Of a DNA stretch of 64,000 bases, positions 21,601 through 35,693 are shown one piece after another. The notes beneath the pieces were generated by a model. That model searched no databases, was not told where the DNA came from, and saw only the letters and a list, made by a program, of their open reading frames with translations. Source of the stretch: Allacma fusca (taxonomy: Eukaryota > Arthropoda > Collembola > Symphypleona > Sminthuridae); contig OX359246.1 in NCBI GenBank assembly GCA_947179485.1, forward strand, positions 36,869,632-36,933,631, written 5' to 3'. The translations under genes and the position numbers were made by a program. How positions within the stretch are numbered: position 1 is the first letter of the stretch; every line of letters starts with the position of its first letter.

Positions 21601-24600
21601 ACATTGTGTATGACCCTCCAGTGAGAAAATTCAAGGCTGTTTAGAAGGTTTAGACGCTAGTATAAGCCCTTAACTTTTAGATAATTATATAAAAACTTGT
21701 CTACATATGTGAAGGTTCAATGTTTTTGCCTTATTGGGGTACATACACACATATGTAGATACAGTATTTACGATGCAAAGCACACAGAATCCTTTTCTAT
21801 CGTAATCGCCGTGAGTACTCATACTCCCCTGTCACAACAGAGGTAATTTCGCAAAGATAATATAAATACAGCAGGTTCTCATGCATTTTTATCTTGCACC
21901 TTAACAATAGCAGGGGAATAGTCATATAGACTATTATACAGTAGGGCAATGAGAGGAGCTCGATATTTTGCAAGGAACGTATGTATCTGTATAGTGTGTA
22001 GCACTGATTTGCTTCACATAGTTTAATCAACTCTCTCACACAGGTCTACAGCAGTGGAGATGATAGGTTTTTGCGGAGGTTACAATATTCCAGTAAATAG
22101 GAACGAGCACTAAAATTAATGCATTAAATCTTGAGGGAATGTTATAGGAAACCTCCCATATATTCCATTCCAGGGATCGTGTGGTTTTTCCAGAGTTTAT
22201 CGATTGCAAGATGATAGTCCGCCTTGGGACGGAGATTCTAGGGCGGAAGGCTTTATCCTTTTAATGGAATGAATATACAATTACCCTGTATATTAGTACC
22301 CTGAAAATATCTATAATTTCAATTTCCATTCAAGCACCTGTACATTACTTGAACAGAGAGAATAATTTGTGGTGATAAAAAAAAATCTTTAGGGGAAAAA
22401 AAGGTAAAATCTCCAGAATTATTTTCCAGCGTTGAGATAAATCCACGATGGACGAGGAGATGATGTCTGTGTATATACAGAGTTGCTAATTTGTACAAGT
22501 CAAACAAATCCGTGATACAGCGAAAAGAAGGGTACACATGTCGTAATCTTGTAATAACATCTCATTAAATAAATAAAATTAATCCCAGCGCTCACTTTCT
22601 GCCATGTCAGCATTACATTTCCAAAGTAACATCTTCATGTAATAACTCCATGAGTCTGCGGAGTGTCTGCAATTTGAGGGACTGTATAGATAGATAGATA
22701 CCAATAATACACTGTATATAGTTTAACTCTGTACAATTTACATAAGTCCCTTCATGTAGATAATAACAATGGTGAGACAGGCTGGATGTTGTAAGACTCC
22801 CAAAAGAATCAGTACAAACAATGGTCCCAATACATTACGCACTCAACTGACTACCTCTTTTCTTCTGGTTCCATATCTACAAGGAGGGTTTTTATCCGGT
22901 TTTTTGTTCCCGAAAATTATGAAATGAGTCGACTGAGCTAACACTCCATCCTCCCGTCAAGATCTCTCAGGTGCGTCTTCGAGAGACTCTCAATCCCTAT
23001 GAGTGAAGAACTCTTGAGAGTATACAGAATAGGAATACAGAGGCTCAAAACGTGTTGACTACACATATGTATCTACATATATACATAAAGGTCCGGATCC
23101 ATACAAATTCTTGTTTTATAATAATCACTCTCGCTGGACTAAGACTGACTAATAAGAAAAATACTATTATAAAAAGATTCCTTTCCTCATTTGCTACCAT
23201 CGTCATGGTCATGGTCAACCGATTCATTATTATGACAGAGGCGCGAGAGGAGCATCTTTTATTCACACTACATCATCATCCTTCTTAGACTCTGGTGAGA
23301 TTCCCCTCAAGAGTCTCAAGCTCCTCCATATGGAGGCTACAAATTTGAAGCTTATCTCCTGTTTTTGTAACCCAAGATACCATATATTCCCTCCAATGAT
23401 ACAAAAGTATCAAAGGCCTATAGGTAAGATACTGAGGGTGATAGCTTTCATCTTTCATCCTCGCAAACCTTGAAATTCCCCACTGAATATTTGCTAATTT
23501 TTGAAGCCAATAACGTTAAAATAAGCGAAATGTTTAAAAAATCTGCTAAAATCCTCAGAATTAAAAATGTGTAGCTTAATACTAAGCCGTCCACAGCGCA
23601 AAGTTAACAAATTTGTCTAACGTTATTAACCAAGTGCAAAATTATTATCTTCCTTTTTTTCCAAAATTTTTTAGATAATTTTTCTTTCAAAAAAAAAAAA
23701 AGTTGTACAGCTTTAGTCAATTTTGATTTTTTTGTAAGGGATACACGGTTGAGTCAAGAACACTGACAAGATGGGAGATGACGATAGTAAAAATGTTTTC
23801 GCAATTTCTTGCGGCTGATAATTTGTGACTCTTATTGTTTGCTCCAGCCAAGCGTATCTGTCTACATGCGTTTTAAAAGACCTCCCATAGCTCGTGTAAT
23901 TACAGCCAAACTATTTATCGGGCTCTTGTAAATTCGTACCAGCATGCCAATAAAAGATGATCCAATTTGATGCCTCCGTTGTTGTTGGCATTTCGCAATT
24001 TAGATTTAATTAGATTTAAGCCTGGAATAAGATCGAGCTGGAAGTACGGCCTCATATGGAAGCAACCTGTCTTAATTATGTATAGGTATCTATGTATACT
24101 AATGACGGGCTAGAGTCATCACCAGATCCATGGCAATGGCTATTGTCATGTAGATTCAGAGAGAGAGATTTGGGGTGGAGAGAAAATATACACTTGGCTT
24201 GCAGGTAGACGGGTTTTTCTGATTTCCCTAACACACTATTACCACTACACAAATTTATATAATATCCTTCTGTAATATCCATAGTTATTGGATCAAGTAT
24301 CTACAGATAATGTTAATGCCAAATGTAATGAATTATATACTGAAATTGACTACCTGGGCTACCCTTGCTCTCGTTAGCCCTTCAAAAGTGAATCTCTGAG
24401 GAAAAGGAGATGTTCACAGGGAATTGTTAACAAGGAAAAGAGGCATGTTCAGAAGAAAAACATTTACTGATTTACTACAACCATAAGTTAGTATAGTATT
24501 AAATTCTATGTATATAACAAAACAAGGGATACTCAATCCTCTCCTGGGTATTGAGCAACAGTTGGCTCATTCTCATATGTTCATGTTCACAGAGCTGCGC

Positions 24601-26407
24601 ACAAGTACAAGTAGTACACGAGTATTTCAAGTCAAGTTCGCGTTCGGGTCGTGGTCAAGTAAATAAATTTAAAACCATGAACGGTTCGGGTCGTGTTCAG
24701 GTATTTCATGGACTTGACCATGATTTCTTACCTCAAGTCAAGTTCGTGGTCAAGTATAATTATTTTACTTGAACCATGGTACTTGGTCATGTTCAAGTAA
24801 ATATTAAGAAGTACTTGACCACGAACTTGAGTTTTTCGTGTACAAGTTCAAGTAATTTTGTTGGTGCAATTCTTCATGGCTGAAGGAGTTTTCAATTCAC
24901 TTACGATTCAATGTACTAAATGAAACTTAAAACGGCATTTAATACATCACTTAAGCGGCATTTGTTAATTTGTTCCGTGTACGCAAATACAAAAGAAAGC
25001 TCAACATTCATAAGGCTCCGTGGAAATTGATTTAAAAATGTTAGCACCCATGTTTATAATAGTATGTGGCAACAAAACCTAAAAGGGTTCTGTGTTCCCG
25101 AAAATGTCAACTGAGTCACCATACCCACCCGCTATACACCAAATCAGAGTAGATCTGCAGTGTACCATCGTTCTACATTCATTGAAAGGAACCAAAAATA
25201 CAATAAATTATTTTTAGAGGCGGTTGCTCGCAAAATGCTAGGTGAAACCCAGTGTGTTAGAAACCCAGGTTCGCTTTCATTATAAATATAAATTCAATAA
25301 AATTTAAGTATTTTGATGTCCAATGGATTACTTGAAAGTACTTGAAAGTTCAAGTTCATGGTCAAGTTCGGGTCATGGTCAAGTCAAGTTGAAGTTGGGC
25401 CCGAAACGCGCGTATAAAATCATGGTCAAGTAATCTGAGAATTACTTGAAAACCCGAACTTGTTTCATTCAAGTATTACTTGAACTGAAAATGTCAAGTT
25501 CGGGTAATCTTGAAATACGTACTTGAGAAGTCGGGGTCAAGTCAAGTTCGTGGTCGGATCTTTGTAAATACTTGACCCGAGCGCAGCACTAATGTTCATC
25601 TCCAGCAATTATCATGTCTTCCACAGAGCCCAGACTGGACATGCATAAATAGGCATTTAGCATGAGAAGTTAATTAGGACTGAGTAATTATTAATGGTTC
25701 CTGTATACACAAAACTGTTTTTCAATTCAATGAGATTCAAAATAACCTGTACATCTGTATCTATATATGTACAAACATTATATATTACAAGTCCAATAAT
25801 TACATATAGTGTCCCAGGATTTCGAAGATAGATTCTAACAAGCGATAAATGAATTGTTGAAAGCTAGACGGAATATAGATTCCAGTGATGAGTCTAATTT
25901 CTAATTGCAGACCCGCGATTCCCAATGAATACCAATATTTTAGCAATCACTCTCTCACCGTCCTCAAACACTAATGAAAATTATTCCATGCCAAGGTGCC
26001 ATTCAGCACTATGGGCTCTAACTAACCTATATACAACCTCTGGAAATTAACAATAATTTCTCAGGAACATTCCTTCCCAAAAAATTTGCAAGCAATTTTT
26101 ACAATCTCCTAGTTCAATTCTCCTAGTAACTTAATCAAAGGCATCCCTGGGATAAATTACTAAAGAACAGAATAAATTAAATAGTACCTGCAAGGACTGA
26201 TGCAAAAGCGGCCACAAGGAAGGAAATGACTACAGCAGGCCCAGCATCCGTTTTTGCAACTTGCCCCGCCAGGACGTAAATCCCGGTCCCGAGGGTACTC
26301 CCAATGCCCAGCAAAGTAAGGTCCACTGTTGTAAGGACTCTATGAAGCTCCGTACTGACTTCATTATGATCAATGAGCTTCCTCCGAAATATTTTGGTCC
26401 AGCCCAT
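15616..26407 (-). CDS. SLC7A/CAT-type cationic amino acid transporter with giant C-terminal tail
   Basis: Thirteen coding exons, all with consistent phase: 26407-26188, 21183-21055, 20893-20735, 20557-20453, 20298-19988, 19801-19704, 19579-19440, 19350-19248, 19124-18970, 18814-18651, 18516-16727, 16371-16007, 15929-15616. They encode 1350 residues. The core (1 to about 573) follows the CAT family closely: [110 protein letters not shown] and the final TWVRFGIWM helix region. Known relatives (vertebrate CAT-1, fly slimfast) import arginine and lysine at the plasma membrane and are about 600-650 residues long. Here about 780 extra residues follow, disordered and Pro/Glu-rich with repeated short helices. 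The start ATG has an in-frame TAG just upstream and A at -3. Intron 1 (5 kb) contains a hAT-like element. Specificity for cationic amino acids is inferred from family. Confidence 0.95.
15650..18390 (-). other. Tail-coding segment with about twelve IH-x-x-AQ-x-x-L repeats
   Basis: The cytoplasmic tail of the transporter contains recurrent short predicted helices: [11 protein letters not shown] (668-678), [13 protein letters not shown] (731), [12 protein letters not shown] (820), [12 protein letters not shown] (883), IDLVNQQVL (903), [12 protein letters not shown] (971), [10 protein letters not shown] (990), [12 protein letters not shown] (1056), [12 protein letters not shown] (1084), IRDIHKQIIQDL (1119), [12 protein letters not shown] (1155) and INIEAHQRL (1248). 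They are separated by Pro/Glu/Ser-rich linkers, and several come in pairs 19-36 residues apart. The histidine, the following Ala/Ser plus Gln/Lys, and the flanking aliphatics are the conserved positions. Most of the repeats lie in one 1790-base exon. The array is likely a multivalent binding platform; the partner is unknown. Confidence 0.75.
24590..25591. mobile_element. hAT-like non-autonomous element 4 (GAACTTGACC word family) in transporter intron 1
   Basis: The left end is CAGAGCTGCGC (24590-24600). The reverse of the right end reads TAGTGCTGCGC (25581-25591), a 9/11 match. A perfect 7-bp repeat ATGTTCA flanks it (24583-24589 and 25592-25598). Both arms (24630-24850 and 25320-25575) are filled with TCAAGTTCGGGTC/GACCATGA words, essentially the same word as element 3, although the outer ends differ. 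The centre (24870-25310) is unrelated and has no transposase frame. It lies inside the 5-kb first intron and disrupts no exon. Confidence 0.72.
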
Positions 26408-27415
26408 TGTTGTATAATTATTATACTATTTTATAAAATAATGTTTTTTGCCACTTTTATCCGTCTATATAATATTTATTTTGTAGGTTCAATTAAATTT
26501 TGTCCCTTCACAGAGTAGCCCGCTGAATAATATAGATAGTTGTGCCAAACACACTTTTGCCTAGGAATTCACATGGGGAGTCTCCATGGAATTTTATGTA
26601 GATATGTAATAATTATTATTTGTTGAGGGAAAGAGTTATGACGGAAGAGCACTTATTACAGAGAATTGGGTTCCCACTGGACAAGCACACAGCTTGCCTT
26701 GGCACGACGACAAGTACACAACTAAATGGAAGGACGGCTGCTCTTGAATTCCTATCTCTCCTGTGTGTTGTTTGGTGAGAATTGAGAATCCCAAAGAGAA
26801 TTCTTATCTCTGACGCGGAGCTCCTAGTGTGTAGATACTTATTAGGATCATCATTAACATTACCCCCATGCTCCATTATCAACTTGCATCACACACACAC
26901 TACACTGACAGCGTTCCGAAGGTATTAGCTCAAATATATTATTTCTTACTGGAAAGTGCAGGGAAAATATATATTCGTACCTATACTACTGTAGTACAGT
27001 AAAGAGCTCCTAGTACATAATTCTATAGTTGTTCTAAAGTTCTATGTAATTATATACAGTGAGATCCCAATTATAAATAGTATCCTTCTATATTTTCCGA
27101 GAGTCCGTCCCAATAGTCTTTATACACTGTGTGAAGGTAGACACGAGCCTGTAAGTCAATGCATTGGGACTACTACTAAAATAATCCTATTATTAAGCAC
27201 TCACACATTAACTGCACTGCTGTAGAAACAATGGAAGTGACTCAGGAGCAAATCATCATATCGTAATTGACATTCGCTTGGATTTTCAAGTAGCGAAGTC
27301 AGCACAGTACTATAAGTATGAATAGTATCCTCTGAGGAGTGAATATTCCAGTTTTTATTGTTTGCTCTTTTCTTTCGGCTAACTTTTATTCCCTTTGCGA
27401 ATGCTTATTGAGTGG

Positions 27416-27418
<3 letters not shown>
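26408..27418. other. Upstream region of the transporter gene
   Basis: This stretch must contain the minus-strand promoter and any 5' exon of the transporter. Bases 26640-26890 are less AT-rich than the flanks and may be the 5' untranslated region, but no confident core promoter or donor site was identified. Confidence 0.3.
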
Positions 27419-27450
<32 letters not shown>

Positions 27451-27468
27451 TGTGAGTGTGTGTGTGTG
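27419..27468. repeat. (TG)n microsatellite
   Basis: About 25 TG units with two interruptions (TTTG and GAG). Confidence 0.95.
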
Positions 27469-30400
27469 CTTGTCTGTAGTTAAATATAGTAGATACAGAA
27501 ATGTAATGGAGCTTATAACATGTTGAGAATGTATTAGTGTAATGTAAAAGGTACGTTTAAAATGCACTCCTGTCATATAAATCGTTTGTCGCTAAACGCT
27601 CTACAGAAACACATCAGTGAGCCTTCTATCCCCACCAGAGCTCTCATACTCATTGTCAGAGATATATGAAAGAATATTTATTCATAAGGCCGACGAGGTG
27701 ATTTTTCAATTGTTCTCTTGTTTTTTTTTAACAGCACTCTCCTATGTCCAATGTTATAGAATCATATAGTCACTTGCTCAATAAACTCTTGGCTCTTCTT
27801 GGTATGCTGGCCATTAATGAGAACGTGCTGTGAAGTATTTTGTCCCTGGAGAAGTATATATCGACTAATCTGCACACCTCTATGAGTTGAGTTTGACTAT
27901 ATGGCTCATATAATCACACGTATAATTATATGTAGATTCCCTGAGACAATATATTTCTGAGAGTGATCCAATCCCTCGGATTTTTGCGTAATTAGGATAA
28001 ATTCAAATGCAACTCCTCACAGTCCACAGTTATACTCGTATTCTCTCAAAATGTTCCGAAAACTGGAAGTTGTTCCCAACCTCTGAGATTATTTACTTAC
28101 AGAGTCTCGTCGCGTTTATATTTTCCGTCAATTTGATTAATGCGCCTGGGGCTGTAATCATCCTGTTAGCATCACAAATTAATTTGACATTTTTACAGGA
28201 TTTATAGACACGTTTAGTTTTTTAACAGAATCTAAATGTTTGAGGGGGGGAAACGTAACCATGTGAATACGTTGTTTTTTTTTATGAATCATAATAATTA
28301 TTACTTTGAATTTAGATATACACTTATACAAATAACTGTAGGAATAATTCAGTCGCTTCTGTATACTAATTACACAGCAAGGTTTTTAATGTAAAAAAGA
28401 ATCTTGAATAGCTGTTCATTTACACATGTCAATTAGACTCCGTTGGGTCATTGGGAGGGTTTTGAGGTTAAGATCAAATTCCAATGGAATCATATGAATA
28501 CATAAGAAGTATATAGTCCCTGAAAAAAAAAATTGTGTCTCTGGATCATACATATGTAAAAATATAGGTTTGTTTTTGTTTGAAAATTAAATATTCCTTG
28601 CACTATTTGTAAATTTGCAAAGTCTTGACTAGGTTTTACAATCCAAGCAGTTCACCTTGTAAGGACAAACTTTTTTTTTCAACTTGTCCTATCCTACAAA
28701 CGTGTATGGAATATTACTTGAGGAGTAGATACATATGTATATGTATAGGGAATATATATCTAACATATACCGGAATTTAGTAGTTTTTTTTTTAATTTGA
28801 AAGGGAAATCAAGGATTTTCTTGTTTGTCGGACTGACATCAATGATTGCTAAATAGAGGTAAAAATTTTCTCTGTATAATAATTTCATGTGTTTTTTTTT
28901 ATTCTTATTATTATGATATGCCTCATATATCTGCTATATGTATTAAAGGTTAACTGTTTAACTTCTACGCTTTTTATGGCAAAGTACGGAGTATGATAGC
29001 GAAACGAGTACAATGCAATTTATGACTATATTGATGGCCATTAAAAGTTGCATGATTCAGGGGGGATTAAACTTTTTGAAAGGTTTTGAAATTGATTGTG
29101 GATCAATGATTCATTCCCAGTTTTTAGAACAGAACAGAGCAAGTTAAAATTTATGGGGGATTAGTACTGCATGTACGATTGTAAGAGACTTCCTATAAAG
29201 TCAACACGTGTATACGATACTCTCAGTACTTATGTTATTCTCATTATGTCACTGTATATGTAATATTACAGATTTAACGCCGAGTTTACAAAAAAACACG
29301 TTGTAAATATATATCTACAAGGATTCCTACGTAAATGATATAATATGATTACATACGGTGTTGATAGAATTTGTCACAATTCTATATCAATGGATTACAT
29401 TGACAAGACTCGATCATCCAGCATCCACTAAAAAGGGCAAGCTTTGAAGTTGCAATGATAAGGAAACTATGCCGCGTTGATAAACCCAATTAATGATCCT
29501 GAAGAGCTAACAAGTCCCAGATATTTTACGTCATCTCATGTAATTATTATATTGACTGGTAAATAATTTATTGTGTGTTCCCAACCAGGTGTGGACATTA
29601 CTTTTATTGTCTCCCTTCTCGCGCTGGGCTTCCAATATGTACAATTAACAGCTTTGGGAATAATAGTCTGTGAATTATTTAATGTATAGGTACTAATAAG
29701 CCCTCTTTTAGTTTATATTGTCAATTATTGGGTGGTCTTCGTAATTACAGGACGAGACTCATGAAATAAGCATCAAGGAAAAGGGCTATAAGCTCCAGCA
29801 ATAATTCCTTTAAACCTCTATAGGAGTAATTAGTAGATTTTAAATCCTACAAATATTTTAAGACACGTGGGTGATGTGTCATGTAGCTTTTTTTAGTGCA
29901 GTATCATTGCATACTTATATAACTCAGTTTATATGTAGAGTTACATAAGTTTACATATATAGCTTAATTAATATGTGCATTTATGTACGAGACTCGAATT
30001 GAGTTGGAATCTTCACTTAAAATCTCAATTCAAGGCAAGGTTTCCCATACCCACAGGGTTCATCGCCATTTATTAAAAATGTAATTACTTACATTTGTGG
30101 TTATGTTTATTATGTACCACGTGTGGGGGCTCCAGTGTGTGATCCCCAATGGTTTCTGAGGATTATTTCAATATTGCAAAACGTTTTTGTCATTCAAAGC
30201 TATATTGGACAAATTCTAAGCTAAATTTGAAAAAACAAGTATCGTCTGAATTTCGTAACCTATGCTTTTTAAATGGGATCTCCTGGGAAAATAGCAAATT
30301 TTTAAAATTTACCCAAGATATGTATCCACCGTAGTATTAGATACATGAGAGGTGATAAGATATACGTGTGAAATAATATATGTATGTAGGAAATGAATAT

Positions 30401-33400
30401 CGTGCAGCGTGCAGAAGGAGAGTCACATACAGTTTAAAGCTCTAAAGTTTAATTACAAATACTTATTCTGACAGAGCACATAAACGTAGATACATATTTG
30501 AAGCACATGGTCCTACCCTAATTTATAAGGGAATACCATCTGATTAGATGTGACAACCGCATAATTGTTAATAAGAAGCACATCACGGGATTCTAGCTTG
30601 AGCTGACAGGATATTCCACAAAAAATAAATCCTCAGAAGATTATTCCCTAGATTTACCCACACGTGATTACAGTAACAGGAACACTACAACTCATACATA
30701 TAAATCTAAAAATTACAGATCTGTCTTTAGGAGACGTCTCTGGCAATTGTAAGATCAATAAAATGTAGATATTGGATCTGGGAGGTTGCTTATTGGCCAA
30801 TATTCTACAGAACTGTCAACTATGTAGTAGTATCGATCCAAGTGATAGACCCCTATACAAGGGGCAAAGCACAATAAACTGCCTAACACAAGCCCAAATT
30901 AGAGCTCACGGGTTATATATTTCTATCATCACTGATAAAATACGCCGCTATTTTTAATGGATAATTATTTTTTCCTCTTCCCAGAAATCATCTAATAATT
31001 ACAAGATGAACTTCCGGAATGCAAAGTACGCTTCGGGGAAAAAAAAGACGACAGAGGGATATCAATGAGTTTCTGAAGAAATCCTCAAGTGACGTCCCAA
31101 CTGCACTGCACATCAAGTCAGAACGTGTCCAACGTAATTAGCTCGAGTTAAAACGACGCCGTTACCATTATCTTTTAAGAGCTAGAACTCCAAATTCCCT
31201 TAACTTAATAAATAGACTTTTTACTACGTCCTATTACTTCCTTACTGGAGCAAACTTTACAGTCTCTAGAGATATGCAGGGGGAAGAGATGCAACGCACT
31301 TTAAAAATGAGTATGTCAGTTACGCTTTTACAGGGTCACAGTGAGATATGTAACCACAGTTGTTTAGAGCCTATATAGAATATACATACATACCCTGTTA
31401 GAATGAACTCTCAAGATAGTATGTCATTTACTAGTGTGAGTGTGTGTATTTTGCAGAAGATTGTCTGGGCACTTCCAGGAGCGGGATAAGAAGCTACGAA
31501 GTCATTTAAAGTCAATTACTACAGAAGCAAAGAGTGTGGTATCAGTCTCCTGCACGGGGCAACATTTGAGCATGATTACCAGGCCAAGCCTCAAAACTTG
31601 CACAATTAAATACAGTGAACACTCCCTGAACTAAACTCCCAAGTGGAGTTTCCTCACAGAGGAAAAATTATTAGAATCTGGTGTCATTTCTCACAATGAG
31701 CTCCCATGTATTTCTTCTCATACAAGCAAGCGTACATAATTATGTATGTACATACATTTGTAATAATTATCCTCAAATTTTGCTACTCTTTAGGATGCAA
31801 TTAAAAAGACGTTCACTGTACTCTCAGGTCAAAGTAATCACGGAACTGCAAGAATCTATAATTACATGTGAAATTTTGGCTATTTGTACAGAGTCAGTCC
31901 TAACATTCAAATGGGATCACACAGGTACGAGTGTGGAGATTCGCTAATTTGGCAACGACATTCGATGAGATTAATATTTTCTCAGACACGGAAAAAATTC
32001 TAATTTGATGAAATTTCCTTAATCTAATTAAGTATTAAATTGGCTCCGCTATAATTTCAATATATAAGGCTAATCACTCATTACTAATGCAATATAAGAT
32101 GGATCTAGTATCTAGTAATGATTCATATCCTAGAAATTCAGCTCAAGTGTTATCACATTGAATGTTTTGGTATATAATATGAGAATGCGACAGCGTGGTT
32201 ATTTCCCCCAAACCCATGTGCTTCATAGATAAAGATATGTAGCTGGATACGAGATGAGTACACTTGTGTAAGTTACTTGAGGTCAGATGCCTTTTAATAC
32301 AATTTGAAAATAATAACTGATAACGAGGAGATAAATCAGGAGGAAATTGTCCCTGCAAAAAAAAATTATAAACCTTGTGCTCTTTGACTTACTCAATTTC
32401 TTAATTGGCAATATACTTATTACACATTGAGGGAGCAAATATGGAAAAAAAACTCATTATTCGTTTTAATTACACTGAATGGCACCAACTTGATCATTTT
32501 GCTAATTCATAGTAATTACTTTTGGAGGGATTTTATTGCCCTAGCCTGGCAATGAATCTGGCAAAGGTTAGGGTTGAGATCTTGGAAGGATTCGAATCGT
32601 CTCGAGAGTTTACATAATACTATAATAATTATTATTATTACAGACGGGACAAAATCCAAGGGAGGAAATGAATACAATTTTAAGCATGCACCTATGTATG
32701 TACCTCTGGGTTTCTTTTTTTTTTGTTTCACTCTTTTTCGTTCTGTACTTTTTACTTACTTATACATTTATGTAGAAAAGAAAGGCAACTTTGAGTCTTG
32801 TTGCATGTCAATGAATTGAGAAAGAGGATTTTACTGCAATTTAATTTCTGGTTTCAATGCGAGCCACGTACATTATTGAGAGCCACGCTCTGACCGAGTG
32901 ATTTGTCAGTTGGGATGTACAATGTTCCCCTCCTCCCTTGTTTGTAGTGTATCAATGGGAGTGCATGGGGGAAATATTTGAACTTTATGTAAGAAAATGG
33001 AAGACAAATTATGTATTAAAATGAACCTTGCATTTTATCTTGGAATTTATTGAGAGTCTCCTGACACTACCAAATTATATTATGTATAAGGTAAACATCC
33101 CATGTCTGGTTTTTTCCCCTCGCTCGCATCTTCAATCCTGTCAATTTAAAGCCTTTAATGGAATGGTTGTGTAAACTGGATCTTTTTTCATGACTGGTGC
33201 CAATAACTGGGAGAAGTGCATGTGTAATGTTCGGTATGTATACGTATGTTGATGTATGCAGGACGTCTGGTCCTGTACAGATCACAGCATGCTTGTCCTA
33301 AACTTTTATACTGATATGTTCTGAAGCTATATAAAAAAAATATGTAACAAATACCTTGGAACATTTTTCGAATTAGGCTAAAATTTGTCAACTTTTCAGT

Positions 33401-34218
33401 TGACTTTTCAAATCATTGAAATACTGAGGAGGCTTATTCAACTTTCAATTTTATTTTCAAATGAGTAACTATTTTTGAAGCTTGGCTATGTAAATTCAGT
33501 GTTGCTTAACACACGCTGACTTTAAAAGCAACAAGTTAAAGAAGATGTATACAAGAACAATGTTATATACGAATGTACGTAATTTTCCTGTATATTTAGT
33601 AAACATGCGGGAATACCGTTATTTGTGGAAGGAACAGCTTGTAAAAAATATATTCGTGTACGAAAAATATTTGAATCGCAGAAATTGTACAGTCTCACTT
33701 CTAACCTGAGGTGTTAGGCTATCTGTATAGTGGGAACTGGGGCGTTTAGAAAAACAAAATCTAAATTGAATCAACATAAACTGCTGCCAAGCCAAATCTC
33801 GAATGCTAACAAAATAACAGAACTGAATGCAACTGAGTGCATTCAGGCCCTGAGTCCGTCACAGGGAAACCCAATTAGGAATGAAAGTAAATTAAACTCA
33901 TGAAGAGAAACTCATCCACAAGAATAAATTCTGCAAACGCATCACGAAACATAAAAATGTTACCTTTCTGGTTCTGATTGTGAGTTTAAAAGTAAAATAA
34001 AAAAAGACCTGTGTATATAAACTTGGTAAGCATATTATAAATCATTTGTATCCTTACAAGAAACATACAGTCCATACATATGGTCTATGGATCGCCTGCC
34101 GAGCCATCAAAATTTCAGGATGATCAACATTTTTGGTTCTACTCTCACTCAGGACAGAATGGTTATTTTCAGACGAGGCATATAGTAAATAGTTATTTGC
34201 TCCATCCATACTTTCATT
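27469..34218. other. Long gene-free stretch
   Basis: AT-rich DNA with only short, compositionally ordinary open frames. A splice-acceptor-like TTTTGCAG at about 31448-31455 precedes a 60-codon frame (to 31634), but no partner exon or family match was seen. No RNA gene, inverted-end element or tandem array was found. Confidence 0.45.
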
Positions 34219-34252
34219 GTGTGTGTGTGTGTGTGTGTGTGTTTGTGTGTGC
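34219..34252. repeat. (GT)n microsatellite
   Basis: A run of GT dinucleotides with one TTTG interruption, ending GTGTGCG. Confidence 0.95.
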
Positions 34253-35673
34253 GTAACTTGAAGCTTGCAGGAGCAAAGTGAAAAAACAGAATATTTTGAA
34301 ACTCAACATTTCATTTCGAGCATTTTGTTGTGGATAAATGTGTACATAAGGGCAAATTAGCTCTTGGCTCATCAACGACTCTGTGGTAACTACACTTGCT
34401 TTGGGTAAGATTACAAGTATATATATTTATAATTGTTTGACTATATGTTCATCTTAATTTAAGTACAGGAATTATGTATGTATTTTAGGCCTCACGCAAA
34501 AATATAAAACTGTCAATACTTAAGAAATGCTTTTATGGAAGTTTTTACGGAAGTAATTATTTACAAATCTGTACACGTGTGTTGACATGGGATTCCCGGG
34601 TCTTGATGTCATAAGAGAGCCGTTTATTAATTATATCTTGGAATGGTGACACTATTTTTCCGAAAACAATATTCCCTAATTACTGTTTTTGAGGGGACTA
34701 ATATATGTCCCTGATCTTGGGACTAATATTGTGATAAGCCTATTTAGGTATCGTAAGGGGCATAACACTACAGCATAATTTTGAAGGTTAATTCCAAAAT
34801 ACGAAGAATCCGAATATTTACTTTACAATTTTTTTTGAAGATTGTCCAAAAAACTATAGTGCGATGATATTTATTCAAATGTTCATGTGTAGACTGGACA
34901 TCCTAAAAGAGCATCTTCTCTGCTATGGAGATTACATTTCTCATAGTAGTACATTCTCGTTTACGACATTGTACGTCTGACAAGAGTTGTAATGTTAAAC
35001 CCTGTAATTGCCCCAGCTAGGGGTGCTCTTGTAGAGAGAATGCACTGTTTCCGGTTAAGACGAAAGGATGCGGACGTAAATGGACAATAAAGAGTTCTAA
35101 TGGAATTTTATAGCAGCAATTCAATGAAAAAAGCTAGGATTCGTTTAAAATGGAATTATGTCCCAGTAAAGTTTCTTAAATGAAAGCTCCTCTCATCTGA
35201 AAGCGCCGAGACAATAAAATACAAGTAGAATTGCAGACGTGTGTATTTTATCATTATCATTGATTTTTATCTCATGTGATTTAATTACGATTATATATTT
35301 GAAAATGAAATCATACATAATTATTGAAGCAAAGACTGCGTACAAAACTTTTAGACATCACTGGTGTTCCTCTCTCGGCTGGTTCGAATCCCAAGAAAAT
35401 ACGAAAGCTTAAATTAAGAATTAACTTACTACAAAGCTTGTACGCTATTCCTGGAGAAATATAATTTACCAAAACATACATATTAACATAGAATATAAAA
35501 TCTCAAATAAATATTTCCAACATTTAAATAACTATGCACTAAAATCCTAGTTTTGTTTTTGGTCCCATTACAAAAACAAGTACAGTTTTAATTGAGGGAT
35601 TCCTCCCATAATTTACCCAAAAAATATTTATTGTTTTAATCTTTCTTGAAAGTTTTATGAGCCATAGTTAGGC

Positions 35674-35679
35674 TTTATT
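35674..35679 (-). terminator. Polyadenylation signal AATAAA of the secreted-protein gene
   Basis: The minus-strand AATAAA begins 15 bases after the TGA stop codon at 35696-35694, again implying a very short 3' untranslated region. Confidence 0.55.
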
Positions 35680-35693
35680 TATGTATCTGAGTA

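Noticed and set aside
27419..27576. Minus-strand frame with TQTHTHTH run
   Set aside because: Translation of the (TG)n microsatellite.
31440..31634. 64-codon frame after a TTTTGCAG site
   Set aside because: No partner exon, donor site or recognisable motif.
35361..35400. GGTTCGAATCCC, a perfect-looking tRNA box B
   Set aside because: No box A or cloverleaf could be found upstream, so it is not called as a tRNA or SINE.
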